A stretch of 64,000 bases of DNA from Rickettsiella massiliensis 20B. Lineage in GTDB: Bacteria; Pseudomonadota; Gammaproteobacteria; Diplorickettsiales; Diplorickettsiaceae. The notes beneath the pieces are model-generated. The model saw nothing but the letters and a program-made list of their open reading frames with translations. It did no database searches and was not told the origin of the DNA. The stretch covers positions 682,001-746,000 of the forward strand of contig NZ_AJGC01000001.1 in assembly GCF_000257395.1 (NCBI RefSeq), written 5' to 3'. The position numbers and the translations under genes are program-made. Positions 41,101 through 51,895 of this stretch are shown in pieces. Within the stretch, counting starts at the first letter, position 1. Each line of letters opens with the position of its first letter.

Positions 41101-41120
41101 ATATTATTGGATAATAATAT
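41101..41120. promoter_or_regulatory. AT-only palindrome before the repeat-protein gene
   Basis: ATATTATT (41101-41108) and AATAATAT (41113-41120) flank GGAT, 16 bases before the ATG at 41136. It may be part of a promoter or operator; in this AT-rich context chance is possible. Confidence 0.3.
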
Positions 41121-41135
41121 ATAAATAAGATTTTT

Positions 41136-44100
41136 ATGAAAATTAAAAGCATAGAACAAACTATAAATACTATTCAGTCAACTTATTCACCAGCAGAGAA
41201 TCAATCTCCGACTCCGATAAAACAACAATTGATTCTAAACTATATCCACAGAGTAACAGAAAAATTAACTAATATTATCAATCAAAATAAAGAAAATCGC
41301 TCAGCGCTCGCTGACCATTTTTCATTATTTCTCACTGAAAACTGGAGTTTAGTCAAAGGAAACCTATTATCTTATACCGCTTTACCAACACACGAAATAA
41401 CACTCCTTTTATGCTCTATAGCAGAAGAGGTTGCTAAGATAAAAAACACTTCAGTGATTGCTATTTTAATGCCTAATATCAATTTAGATAGCTTAGATCC
41501 ATCTAAATATCCAAACCTAGATGAATTAGATATACGTCAAATCATTAAAACATATGTTCTAAATCAAGATGCTACTTTTCTGATACCTATTTCATTTCTT
41601 TTTAAAGAAGAAATACTTCAACCTAATAATATATTTAATAATTTTTATTACGACGTGGACAAGGATGAAGAGGAAAAAATTAATCTAAAAGAAGAAGATC
41701 TAACTATTCTTGCGAATCATTCTTCAGAAACTAAGCATATTTTCTATTTAAAAACTCAATATCAAACTTTTGTAAATGATCAAGATACATTACTTGGACA
41801 ACTTAATAAACTCAATCAAGAACTACTCTTTAATAGCAAGCTAGGAATAGGTCAAGAAATGCATGCAGGGGAAGGCATCTATGGGGCTATCATAAATTTC
41901 AATCATTACTGGTCACAATTATCTATTGAAATTCGTAAAAACTTACCTTCTGAAGTATTAAACGAAATTAATGAACTACTAAAGTTAGCAAGCCCTGATT
42001 CCAGCGTTAATCAAAATAGAAATAGAAATCATCAAAATATAATAAATACTTGTTTAGCAACGCGTAGATCTGTACTTGAGAATACGATAAAAAACATTAT
42101 GATCAATTAATCAACATTAATATAACAGAAAATCAAAAAGAAATTTGTATTCAAGAAACTATAAAAGAGTATGAAAAATCAAAAAATAATATTGAATATT
42201 TGGTAAATAAAGGTAAATATTATGGAGAAGAAAAGAGAGGGATTACTAAAAAAATAGTACATAATCTAAATGTCGATTTAAAATTTAATAATACTTCAGA
42301 ATTAATAGAGTTATTACAAGGTATTAATGCTGAAGAAGTAGATGTTATTTTATCTTTAGATCAAACTCCAGAAAAGTTCCTAAAGGTACTTAAGAGTGTC
42401 GACGATCTTTTCATTCTTTCAATAAACGTTAATAACGACGTACTTCGCACGATATTATATAAAATTAAAAATATTATTTGTCAAAAATTACTTAATTCAT
42501 CAGAAAAAATTAAATCTTTTTTTATTTTTATTTCCATTGAACAGCGTGCAGTTATATACGAATTATTAAAAGAAAATTTACCCGCTATCATTAAAAATGC
42601 CGACGATCTTAATAAAGTTCTTTACTCTCTTGATTTAGACCAATGTCAGAGCATTTTACAGAATGTAAAAGAAAAGTTACCTGCTATCATTCAAAATGCT
42701 GACGGCTTTATAAAAGCTCTTCAATTTCTTGATTTAGACCAATGTCAGCTCGTTTTACAGAGTTTAAAAGAAAAGTTACCCGCTATCATTCAAAATGCTC
42801 GCGGCTTTATAAAAGTTCTTCAATTTCTTGATTTAGACCAATGTCAGCTCGTTTTACAGAGTTTAAAAGAAAAGTTACCCGCTATCATTCAAAATGCTGA
42901 CGATTTTAATAAAGTTCTTTACTCTCTTGATTTAGAAAAACGTCAGATGGTTTTCGATAGTAAAAAAGAAAATTTACTCGCTATCATTAAAAATGCTGAC
43001 GATTTTAATAAAGTTATTTACCCTCTTAATTTAGACAAACGTCAGAGCGTTTTCTATAGTGTAAAAGAAAAGTTACCCGCTATCATTCAAAATGCTGACG
43101 ATTTTAATAAAGTTCTTCAATTTCTTGATTTAGACAAACGTCAGAGCGTTTTCGATAGTATAAAAGAAAAGTTACCCGCTATCATTCAAAATGCTGACGA
43201 TTTTAATAAAGTTCTTTACTTTCTTGATTTAGACAAACGTCAGATGGTTTTTGATAGTAAAAAAGAAAATTTACCCGCTATCATTAAAAATGCCGGCGAT
43301 CTTAATAAAGTTCTTTACTCTCTTGATTTAGACCAATGTCAGAGCGTTTTACAGAATGTAAAAGAAAAGTTACCCACTATCATTCAAAATGCTGACGATT
43401 TTAATAAAGTTCTTCAATTTCTTGATTTAGACAAACGTCAGAGCGTTTTCGATAGTGTAAAAGAAAATTTACCCGCTATCATTCAAAATGCTAGCGACCT
43501 TATAAAAGTTCTTCAATTTCTTGATTTAGACCAATGTCAGCTCGTTTTACAGAGTTTAAAAGAAAAGTTACCCGCTATCATTCAAAATGCTGACAGCTTT
43601 ATAAAAGTTCTTAAATTTCTTGATTTAGATAAATGTCAGCTCGTTTTACAGAGTGTAAAAGAAAAGTTATCCGCTATCATTCAAAATACTGACCGCTTTA
43701 TAAAAGTTCTTCAATTTCTTGATTTAGACCAATGTCAGCTCGTTTTACAGAGTATAAAAGAAAATTTATCCGCTATCATTCAAAATGCTGACGATTTTAA
43801 TAAAGTTTTTCAATTTCTTGATTTAGAACAATGTCAGCTCGTTTTACAGAGTATAAAAGAAAATTCACCCGCTATCATTAAAAGTGCCGATGATTTAGGG
43901 AAGACTCTTTCCTGTCTTGATATAGATCAATGTAATATTATTTTAGATAATGTAAAAAAACAGTTACCAATACTCATTCAAAGCCCATATAATTTAAACA
44001 CTGTTTTTTCTAATCTTAATAAAAATAAGTGTCAAATTGTTTTAAATTATCTAGAAAAACAGTTATCAACACTCATTGAAAATGACAACGATTTGAAAGT

Positions 44101-44680
44101 TTTTCTTTACTCTCTTAATTTAGAGCAATGTCAGACCATTTTAAATCATCTAGAAAAAAAGCTGCATAGACTCGTTGAAAATATTGATAATTTAGAAAAA
44201 ATTCTTCCGCTCGGTAAACAAGAATTTTCTTATATTAGAGCAGCGCTTGAAAAAAGAGAGTTGTACAAGATCAATGATCTGATGTCTAGTCAAATAAGTG
44301 AATGGACTTTATCTGATAATTCTAATATTAAAAATTTACTAAACTCAGAAATAAATGATTCTTTATTAAATAAAACCTTATCAAATATAAAAAAATTTAT
44401 TAATCATAATGATTGGGATAGACAAGGAGTATCTTTTTTATCAAAAAAAATCCCTGCAGGTATCCAAGAAATGAGAAAATTGTTAGTTTCTGATTTAACT
44501 GATGAGAAAAAACTTAATCAACTATATGACATAGTTTATCGAAAAACTAATAGTTCTTCATGGTTTAGATCTGAGCGTACTAAAGATTTTTATACAAAAC
44601 TTTCCAATATTTTTAATGATTATAGTTACCTGCACCAGAAAAATACCCAACAGTCAACGATAAGTCGTCTTTCAAGGTAA
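41136..44680 (+). CDS. Giant tandem-repeat protein (about 1,180 residues), one homopolymer frameshift
   Basis: Two frames, 41136-42110 and about 42093-44680, fit one gene broken in the A-run at 42093-42098: the first ends ENTIKNIMIN, the other frame continues KHYDQLININ and ITENQKEICIQETIKEYEK into the second. Residues 1-320 are helical, polar and without a recognised domain. From 42599 there are about 17 repeats of exactly 33 residues with the pattern 'ADDFNKVLQFLDLDKRQSVF' plus 13 residues ending LPAIIQN. Thirteen are nearly identical, the last four are degenerate. The repeats should form an alpha-solenoid. A 130-residue C-terminus ends Ser/Arg-rich. Host-interaction role is inferred from build and neighbours, not shown. 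Confidence 0.68.
42599..44281 (+). repeat. Coding 99-bp tandem repeats (about 17 units)
   Basis: Unit starts at GCC 42599 and recurs every 99 bases. Units 1-13 (to about 43885) share most bases; units 14-17 diverge. Two subtypes alternate, one with DKRQxVFDS and one with DQCQLVLQS, in a mosaic order that suggests recombination between units. The array is in frame throughout. Confidence 0.85.
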
Positions 44681-45309
44681 GAAATGTAGCATTATCATAA
44701 ATAAATATAAAAAATACTATACGTGTTGATTTAAAAGGATATGTGATCAACACACTAGATGAGAAGATGAACAAATAAAGATCTGTGAAATTTTTAATCT
44801 TTATCGAATAATTTGCTTTAGTTAGGAAAAATTAAAGCCAGTCAAAATAATAAATAGCAATAAAATAAATAATTTATTATCAATATCATAAATTTATATT
44901 TAAATACATAGCATATTTAATAAAAAATACTAAAAAAATATTGAATGACTCAATTACAGTAGATAAAAATTAAAAAAATAGATTCATATGTTGATATCTA
45001 ATTCAAATAAATAGTATTTTCTATTAACCTTGGCTATTTTTTCAAAATTAAAATTCGATCTAAATCGATTAGATTAATTTTTTTTATCCGCCTCTTTATT
45101 CGCTGATTTTGATTGTATTGAGCATTATTAAAATAAAACTGAAGTAATACTTAATAATCAAAATTTACGAATAATCAAGGAATCTAAATAATATTATTAT
45201 GCGTTGATTCAAACAATACAAAATATTGTTATTATCAATTTTACTGATAATAGTGTGCTAATTTAAAAGGATTAGTGACAATTAGCTAAAGAGAAGGAAT
45301 TTAATTAAT
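44681..45309. other. AT-rich region without genes
   Basis: About 630 bases, extremely AT-rich, with no open frame of note. AGAGAAGGA at about 45290 is the ribosome site for the calpain-like gene. Confidence 0.4.
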
Positions 45310-46507
45310 ATGGCTACGCCTCTTTTCAAAGATAAACCCATTCTCACAGAAGACATCACAACCTGGCCAAAATCCCCTGATAGAGATCAAGCTGGTCTAG
45401 GAAGAGAAAAATATGCTCAAGTTAATATACAAAAAGCATTACATAGCAACCCATCCAAAAAGATAAACTTATCAGAATACAATGACATTTTACAAAATTA
45501 TGAACCCGATAAGAATGGACTTTATAAGAAAGACCCCATCATTGCCTTAATGAATCAAGCGATAGAAAAGGATCTTTTTATTGAGGATGATACGTTTCCA
45601 CCCTCTATCTGGGAAGACGGAAAAACAGGTGTAAAAATCCCCGAAAATGCATATCGTTGATATAGAAAATTCGACTTTATTTTCAATGCGCTCAGATGAT
45701 ACAAATCGTATTCATCCAGGTAATCCGCTAAATAGTCCAACTATTACAGATATGGGGCAAAAACAGCTCGCAAACTGCGGTTTTGTTGCCGTAATCGGTT
45801 CACTTACTTTACATCCTCAGGCCCATAATCTTTTGTTTTCGATGATTTATCCGGCTGTCTATAACCCGCTAGGTATTTATTCAATTCGCTTAATCGTTGA
45901 CCCAGAAGTCCGTTATCTTTTAATTGACGATCAAATTCCCCATGAAAATTATTCCGCTATGCAAAATACTACAGAATTTTGGTATTTTTTAATTGAAAAA
46001 GCCTTTGCTAAGCTAGCAGGTGGTTATCTAAAGTTAAGTGGCGGAATAGAAGATTACTTAGGAATAGAATCAAGTTCGAATCTTAATATAAATGAAAAGA
46101 ATAAAAATTGTGTATGGAAGGATTATTTTCTCTATATTTTTCAAAACAGAAAATCAACGACGTATCAAGGAACGGGACCTATCACCCATTTACTCGTAAA
46201 ATCACATGCTTATAGCCTAATTGATGCCGCAGAATGGTCTGGATTTAAATTAGTTCGCCTCCATAATCCATGGAATGTAGCCAATTATACGGGCCCTTTT
46301 TCTCCAGAATCTTCTAAAGATTGGGAGATCATTCCTAATGCAATACAAAAAGAGTTGTTTGAAGTCGATAGATTTAAAAAAACAACCTTCTGGATGCCTT
46401 ATGAATTCTATATTCGTGATATACCTAAAATAAGTACTCTTTATTTAAATGAAAAAGTACCTGTTTACTTAAAAGAGATTGCGAATCTAAATCCCATACA
46501 AAATTAA
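45310..46507 (+). CDS. Calpain-like (peptidase family C2) cysteine protease, one frameshift
   Basis: About 399 residues. The first frame ends after DDTFPPSIWEDG and KIPENAYR; the calpain family has a 'F-x-D-x-x-FPP' entry at this point. The second frame (from about 45640; the break lies by the C-run in AAATCCCCG) carries the protease core. Catalytic Cys is at 45776 in QLANCGFVAVIGSLTL (calpain: LGDCWFLAA-SLT). Then GIYSIRLIVD, LLIDDQIPHEN, EFWYFLIEKAFAKLAGGY and LSGG follow. The catalytic His is in LLVKSHAYSLID (calpain GHAYS) and the Asn in LVRLHNPWN (calpain RNPWG). The end FWMPYEFYIRDI matches the calpain 'FWM-x-x-x-x-F'. All three catalytic residues are present. No calcium-binding EF-hands. 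A secreted, host-acting protease is the natural inference. Confidence 0.82.
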
Positions 46508-46585
46508 TAAGAGTCAGTTGTCTATTTAGTTTATAGCCACTTACCTAAAATAAATAATTTACTGGTTAACACAAGGAATAAAAAA

Positions 46586-47979
46586 ATGTCTGATAGCAAA
46601 ATAGAAGCAGATATACCTGATACTCTGCTCAAAGCAATCGAAAAAGGAAACTTAGGAAAGGTAAAGCAACTGATTGAACTTGGCGCTGATCTCAATACTA
46701 AAAATGAAAACCAACAAACTGCCCTTTATATTGCTGCAAAAAATAATCAATTTGCCATCTTAAAATATTTAATTGAACAAGGTGCTGATATTCAAGCAAA
46801 AGAAAAAGATAATTTGTCTATCTTACATCGTGCAGTGGAAAGTAATCACTTAAGTATGGCTCGTTATTTAATAGAAAAAGGAGCGGATAGTTTTGCTAAA
46901 AATAATGATAAAAAGACTCCGTTTGATAGAGCTAAAAATAAAAACTATATAGAACTCGTCAATTATTTTCTAGATGAAAAAAGCCTACTGGAAGCGGTTG
47001 AAAAAGGTGATTTAAAAAAAATAAAATTACTCACTGAATTAAAGTATGCCTATATTGAAACAAAAAACATCCAACAACAAACTGCTCTTTATACTGCGGT
47101 AAAAAAAAATCATTTTTCAGTAGTGAAATATTTAGTTGAGCAAGGGGGCGAATATCAATGCTCGAGAGAAAGACGGTTGGTCTATTTTACATCGCGCGGT
47201 TGAAACAAATAAGTTATCCATCGTTCAATATTTAGTCGAAAATGGCGCCGACCTTCATGCCAGAACCAATTATAATAAAGAAACACCGTTAGAGATGGCA
47301 AAAAATGATAAAAAAGATCAAGAAATTATTGCCTATTTAGAGAATGCGGTTTTGCAATTACAAGTGCAGCGTGATAATCGACTCTTAGAAAATGCTGAGA
47401 AGGGTAACTTAGAAAAAGTAAAACAACCCATGCTAAAAATAATGCGCAGCAAACTGCCCTTTATGTTGCGGTGAGGGGAAATCAATTTTCAGTTATGAAT
47501 TATTTAGTTGAGCAAGGAGCGAATATCAATGCTCGAGAAAAAGACGGCTGGTCTATCTTACATCGTGCGGTTGCAACGAATAATTTAGCTATTGTTGAAT
47601 ATTTAGTTGAAAACGGCGCTGATCTTGATGCTAAAACTAATTATAATAAAGAAACACCGTTAGAAATGGCAAAAAACGATAAAAAGATCAAGAAATTATT
47701 CAATATCTTATCAATACCCACTTTTTAAATGCCGCTGAGCAAAAAAATATTGATGAAATACAGAAGTGCTTAAATCAAGGTGCCCAACTCGAAGCAAAAA
47801 CAGAATGCCAATGGACCGCATTGCATTATGCAGCGCGCGGAAACGATTCAAACGTGATTACGTTTCTTATTAAACAGGGTGCAAACGTAAAAGCAAAGAA
47901 TTGGGAGGGGAAGACACCTTTAGATATAGCCATAAACTTTTCGAGGAAAGAAATTATTGACCTGTTAAGTATAAAATAA
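46586..47979 (+). CDS. Ankyrin-repeat protein (at least three frameshifts)
   Basis: ATG 46586 has an AAGGA site. Ankyrin units are plain: QTALYIAAKNNQFAILKYL, IEQGADIQAKEKDN, SILHRAVESNHLSMARYLI, and so on. The frame breaks near 47145 (a G-run with one G too many), near 47425 (several codons of a 'LI-x-LGA' segment lost), and near 47676 (an A missing compared with the earlier copy). Reading on, HFLNAAEQKNIDEIQKCLN, WTALHYAARGNDSN and GKTPLDIAINFS complete the gene at 47979. The whole would be about 464 residues with around ten repeats. Two units of about 185 bases (from 47145 and 47516) are nearly identical. Ankyrin proteins are common Legionellales effectors; no secretion signal was verified. 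Confidence 0.82.
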
Positions 47980-48130
47980 CGCATATACCACAGCGCATAA
48001 TCAGATATAAAATTGAATAAAATAAACTTTTGACGAGAAAATAAAACTACTTTCTTATCTAATATGCACAGAAATGGCTTTTTATCTTTAATTAAAATTT
48101 TTTAAAGAAATTTTCCATGTTATAAATATA

Positions 48131-48159
48131 AAAAAGACGCCATTAAATGGCGTCTTTTT
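48131..48159. terminator. Bidirectional rho-independent terminator
   Basis: AAAAAGACGCCATT (48131-48144) and AATGGCGTCTTTTT (48146-48159) are complementary, with A-tract and T-tract on the two sides. It serves the ankyrin gene and the convergent sugar locus. Confidence 0.85.
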
Positions 48160-48184
48160 CGATGAATATTTTACGAAATACAAA

Positions 48185-49379
48185 TTACCAATTAAATAAA
48201 GTACCATCTAGCTTACGATTAATCGGTAAATAGGCACGTTCATAAGGATATTTTGCAGCGTGCTTTTCATCAAAATCAATACCCAAGCCTGGTTTTTCAC
48301 TCGGATACAGATAACCTTTTTCAAAATAGTAATCATGCGGGAACACTTCATTGGTTTTTTCCGTATGACGCATGTACTCTTGAACCCCAAAGTTATTCAC
48401 GGCAATATCAAAATGCAACGCCGCAGCCATCGTAATTGGTGAAACATCGGTTGGACCATGGCAACCGGTTTTGACATGATATAACTCGGCAAAAGAAGCT
48501 ATTTTTTTAAGATGGGTTAAGCCTCCCCCATGGACAACAGACATCCGAATATAATCGATGAGTTGTTCCGTAAATAAAATATGCGTATCCCAAATCGTAT
48601 TAAATACTTCGCCTACAGCTAAAGGCGTCGTGGTATGCTGTCGGATAATACGAAACCCTTCTTGAAGTTCAGCAGGCACGGTGTCTTCTAACCAGAATAA
48701 GTGATAAGGCTCCAGTTCCTTACCTAAACGTGCAGCTTCAATCGGGGTTAAACGATGATGCGCATCATGTAGAAAATGTGGCTCGTCTCCGTAGGTTTCG
48801 CGTAAGGTTTTAAACAATTTCGGGACATAATTGAGATATTTTTCAGTCGACCATTGACATTCGTGTGGTAAGCCCTTTGTCGCCGGCTCATAATAAAGTT
48901 TATCTTTTGCTGAAATTCCATACGCATCGGGCAATCCCGGAACACCCGGCTAAATAGCCCCAATCAATGTATTTGCCGACTTGCTCAACCGTATCGGCAA
49001 TATCTTTCCCATTTGCATGGCCATACACCATCACTCCGCGACGACTTTTACCGCCTAAAAGATTGTATACCGGTGTATTTAAGACTTTACCTTTAATATC
49101 CCACAAAGCCATATCAATCGCTGCGATAGCAGCCATCGTCACTGGTCCGCGCCGCCAATAAGCACCACGATAAAAATACTGCCAAATATCTTCAATTTGT
49201 GCCGGATCTCGACCAATTAAACAAGGAATTAAATCTTCAAGATAAGCTTTAACGGCTAATTCTCGTCCATTTAATGTTCCATCACCCACTCCATAGACAC
49301 CTCCATCCGTTATAATTTTGAGTGTGACAAAGTTTCGATCTGGACAACTTACAAAAACTTTGGCCTCTTGAATCTTCAT
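48185..49379 (-). CDS. manD: D-mannonate dehydratase-like enolase superfamily protein (RspA/ManD), one break
   Basis: Dehydrates a sugar acid (D-mannonate in ManD) to 2-keto-3-deoxygluconate. Start ATG 49379 follows GAGGTG. The N-terminal cap ([19 protein letters not shown]) and [20 protein letters not shown] match. The barrel has the metal Asp and catalytic His in HDAHHRLTP, metal Glu in [10 protein letters not shown], and metal Glu in [11 protein letters not shown], with [10 protein letters not shown] and [10 protein letters not shown]. Near 48945 the frame breaks between YIDWGY and [12 protein letters not shown]; a few codons that normally hold the catalytic Arg ('KAIR') are missing. C-terminus [14 protein letters not shown] is classic ManD. 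First substrate class is family knowledge, not shown here. Confidence 0.86.
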
Positions 49380-49475
49380 AAACACCTCATATATTTCTTT
49401 ATACTGTTTTATCGTTCGACTCTGCATTTAAGGAACACCCGCCCGCGTGGTCACGCAACATATGAAACCGCAAAC

Positions 49476-50267
49476 TTACTCATTAATCACGAGATCGTTT
49501 AAGCGATTTCGCCCAATAATCGGATATTGCTCCACTTCGTATACCGCTCCACTGACTGGAGCAGAACGATCTGATAACCAAAAGACAATGTGCTCAGCCA
49601 CATTCTCTGGAGAAAGTAAGCGGCCACTCGGCGCGTACACTTTTGGAATTTTTTCCTGCCAATTATCCGGTAATCCTTCGCTACGTTTGAGCGCCATTTC
49701 ATTTTCAGTAGCGGTCCAACCGACATTAAGTTGATTCACCCGTACTTGTTCAGGCCCCAAACTATCCGCCAAATTGCGAGTCATGGTCATTAATGCGCCT
49801 TTTGAGCAAGAATAAATTAATAAATCGGTTTGCCCACAATACGCATTCATAGAACCAATATTAACAATTGCCCCACGACCCTGTTGCCGAAAAGGTTTCA
49901 TTGCGGCCTTACAAATCAACAAGGGTACATGAAAATTGACCTGCATAATTTTTTGGTATAATTCAACATCAACACTATCTATGGTATTACGCGGATAAAT
50001 ACCCGCATTATTCACTAAACCATCCAATCGACCCCACTTACTGACGGTCGCTGCAACTAATGCATTCGGTGCTTCCTGATCATTTTCCAGATCTGCAATA
50101 ACATAATGCGCCGATTGTTCGCCCAATTCGGCGACCAGTGCTTGCGCTCGATCCTCCTGACGGCCATGAACCATCACTCGTGCACCTTGTTCGACACACC
50201 GTTTTGCTGCCGCACGACCAATTCCATTGGTTGAACCGGTAATTAAAATAACTTTATTTTTAAGCAT
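49476..50267 (-). CDS. Short-chain dehydrogenase/reductase, probable sugar dehydrogenase
   Basis: Cytosolic NAD(P)-dependent SDR. Cofactor motif TGSTNGIG, NNAG in LVNNAGIYPRN, catalytic Ser in NIGSMN, and YxxxK in YSCSKGALM are all present. 263 residues, intact. Sitting between the MFS transporter and the mannonate-dehydratase-like gene, it is best explained as the aldose 1-dehydrogenase making the lactone that the SMP-30 protein would open. It could instead reduce or oxidise a sugar acid. Confidence 0.85.
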   Translation of the reverse strand: MLKNKVILITGSTNGIGRAAAKRCVEQGARVMVHGRQEDRAQALVAELGEQSAHYVIADLENDQEAPNALVAATVSKWGRLDGLVNNAGIYPRNTIDSVDVELYQKIMQVNFHVPLLICKAAMKPFRQQGRGAIVNIGSMNAYCGQTDLLIYSCSKGALMTMTRNLADSLGPEQVRVNQLNVGWTATENEMALKRSEGLPDNWQEKIPKVYAPSGRLLSPENVAEHIVFWLSDRSAPVSGAVYEVEQYPIIGRNRLNDLVINE

Positions 50268-50337
50268 CAGGGATTCCTTACTTCTATTTCAAACCAAAAA
50301 TGTTTTATTGCACGCCGTCGTTTTTAAGCGATTCAAT

Positions 50338-51644
50338 CTAAGATGGATTACCCAGCTCACGACTCGGCCGACCCGCACGAAGATTTTGTTCGATATGCTC
50401 CAAGGAGCAGTTTTTCGTTTCAGGCACCAGAAAATAAACGAAAAACCCACCTAAAATACATAAAGAGGCATAAAGCCAAAAAGTATGGCCTGGTCCAATC
50501 GCTTGAATTAAGCTGAGAAAAGTCAGCGCCACAAACATATTAAATGCCCAACTCACCGCAATCGCCAAACTGGCGCCTACACCACGTATATTTAAAGGAA
50601 AAATTTCTGAAATAATCAGCCACATAATTGGGCCCAAACTCATCGCAAAACTAGCAATATAAACAACCATGCTCGCCACAGCGACCCAACGTAATACCAC
50701 AAGATGAGGGATAGGTGGAAAGCAAAGCCTAATGCAGTTAAAGCAATAATCGTAAACAGAACATTGACCACACCAATTCCAATGGTGGCTAAAATCGCCC
50801 CGCCAGCTTGCTGAAAACCGGCCAATTGCAAAATAGTGGGTGCATAATAAATAATAGTATTAATCCCTGTGACTTGTTGAAAAAAGCTTAAGCCTAAGCT
50901 AATAATCAAAATAGGACGAACCCATTTTGCAAAAAGTAAACGATGTGTTCCTTTTTCCATCTCTACCGTTTGTTTAATCTCATTGAATTCTTCTTCGATA
51001 TTATTTCCGACCCGAATTCGTTGTAACACGTGGCGTGCTTTTTCTTCCCAACCTTTGAGCAATATCCAACGAGGACTCTCTGGGAGAAAAAAAGTACCGA
51101 CTAATAAAATCGTTGCCGGAACAACGCCTAAACCGAGCATCCATGACCATCGACCCTGCGCTGCAAAATAGTAATTGACCAAATAAGAGGAAAGAATTCC
51201 GACCGTAATGGCTAATTGGTTGAGCGAAACCAACATTCCACGAATTTTTTGCGGGGCAATTTCAGCCAAATATAAAGGTGCGGTAAAAGAACCCACACCA
51301 ATGGCGACACCTAATATAATTCGGCCAATAATTAATATGTACACGTTCGCTGCATAAGCCGTGGCCAACGACCCAATAATAAACGTCACTGCTGTAAATT
51401 GGAGCACTTTACGCCGTCCAAATAGATCAATCACCCGACCACTGAGTGCGGAACCAATCAATGCCCCAAACAAGACCGCACTAATAACGAGCTCTTCTTG
51501 AAAAGGCGATAAAGAAAAATCTTTTTTTATGAATAAAATTGCACCAGAAATAATACCTGTATCATAACCAAACAATAATCCAGCTAAAGCAGCAAATACG
51601 GAAATGGTATAAACTAACCAACGCGAATGCCATCGCTTAACCAT
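50338..51644 (-). CDS. MFS sugar:proton symporter (XylE/GalP-type), one break
   Basis: Twelve-helix sugar transporter. FGYDTGIISGAILF is the family entry, GRVIDLFGRRKV the loop 2-3 motif, and PESPRWILLKG the PESPR motif. QQVTGINTIIYYAPTIL is the helix 7 sugar-binding motif (QQxxGxN). Near 50700 the frame changes; the text after FTIIALTALGFAF suggests that the second 'D-x-x-GRR' loop (about 25 codons) is deleted. The last helices and PETKNCSLEHIE are intact. ATG 51644 gives a normal N-terminus. Confidence 0.87.
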
Positions 51645-51895
51645 AATAAAGACTCTTTTTTGAATAGCATAAGTGTCTACTTTACCTTGATCCACTTGAA
51701 AAGCAAAACAAAAGTGTACAAGACAACCTAAATCCTTGACTCATAAAATCGGTTGTGAGTATACCTGCTTACTTCATTTAATCTTCATTTTTGAACAAAC
51801 ATGCTTTATATCGTCCTGATCGATCACATGATTTAATTTATCTTTAGTTTAGTCAATAAAATAAGTTTTGCTTTATTTTACAATCAATTTACAGC

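Noticed and set aside
42599-44281. Regular 99-base repeats that could suggest a CRISPR array or satellite
   Set aside because: The unit is coding, in frame, without unique spacers, and encodes a 33-residue protein repeat.
35459-46600. PmrA-type boxes (paired CTTAA-like half-sites) upstream of effector-like genes
   Set aside because: Only loose TTAA matches were seen, as expected in AT-rich DNA; none has the paired spacing.
34350-48160. Genomic island bounded by attachment sites or transposons
   Set aside because: No integrase, transposase, tRNA boundary or flanking direct repeat was found.
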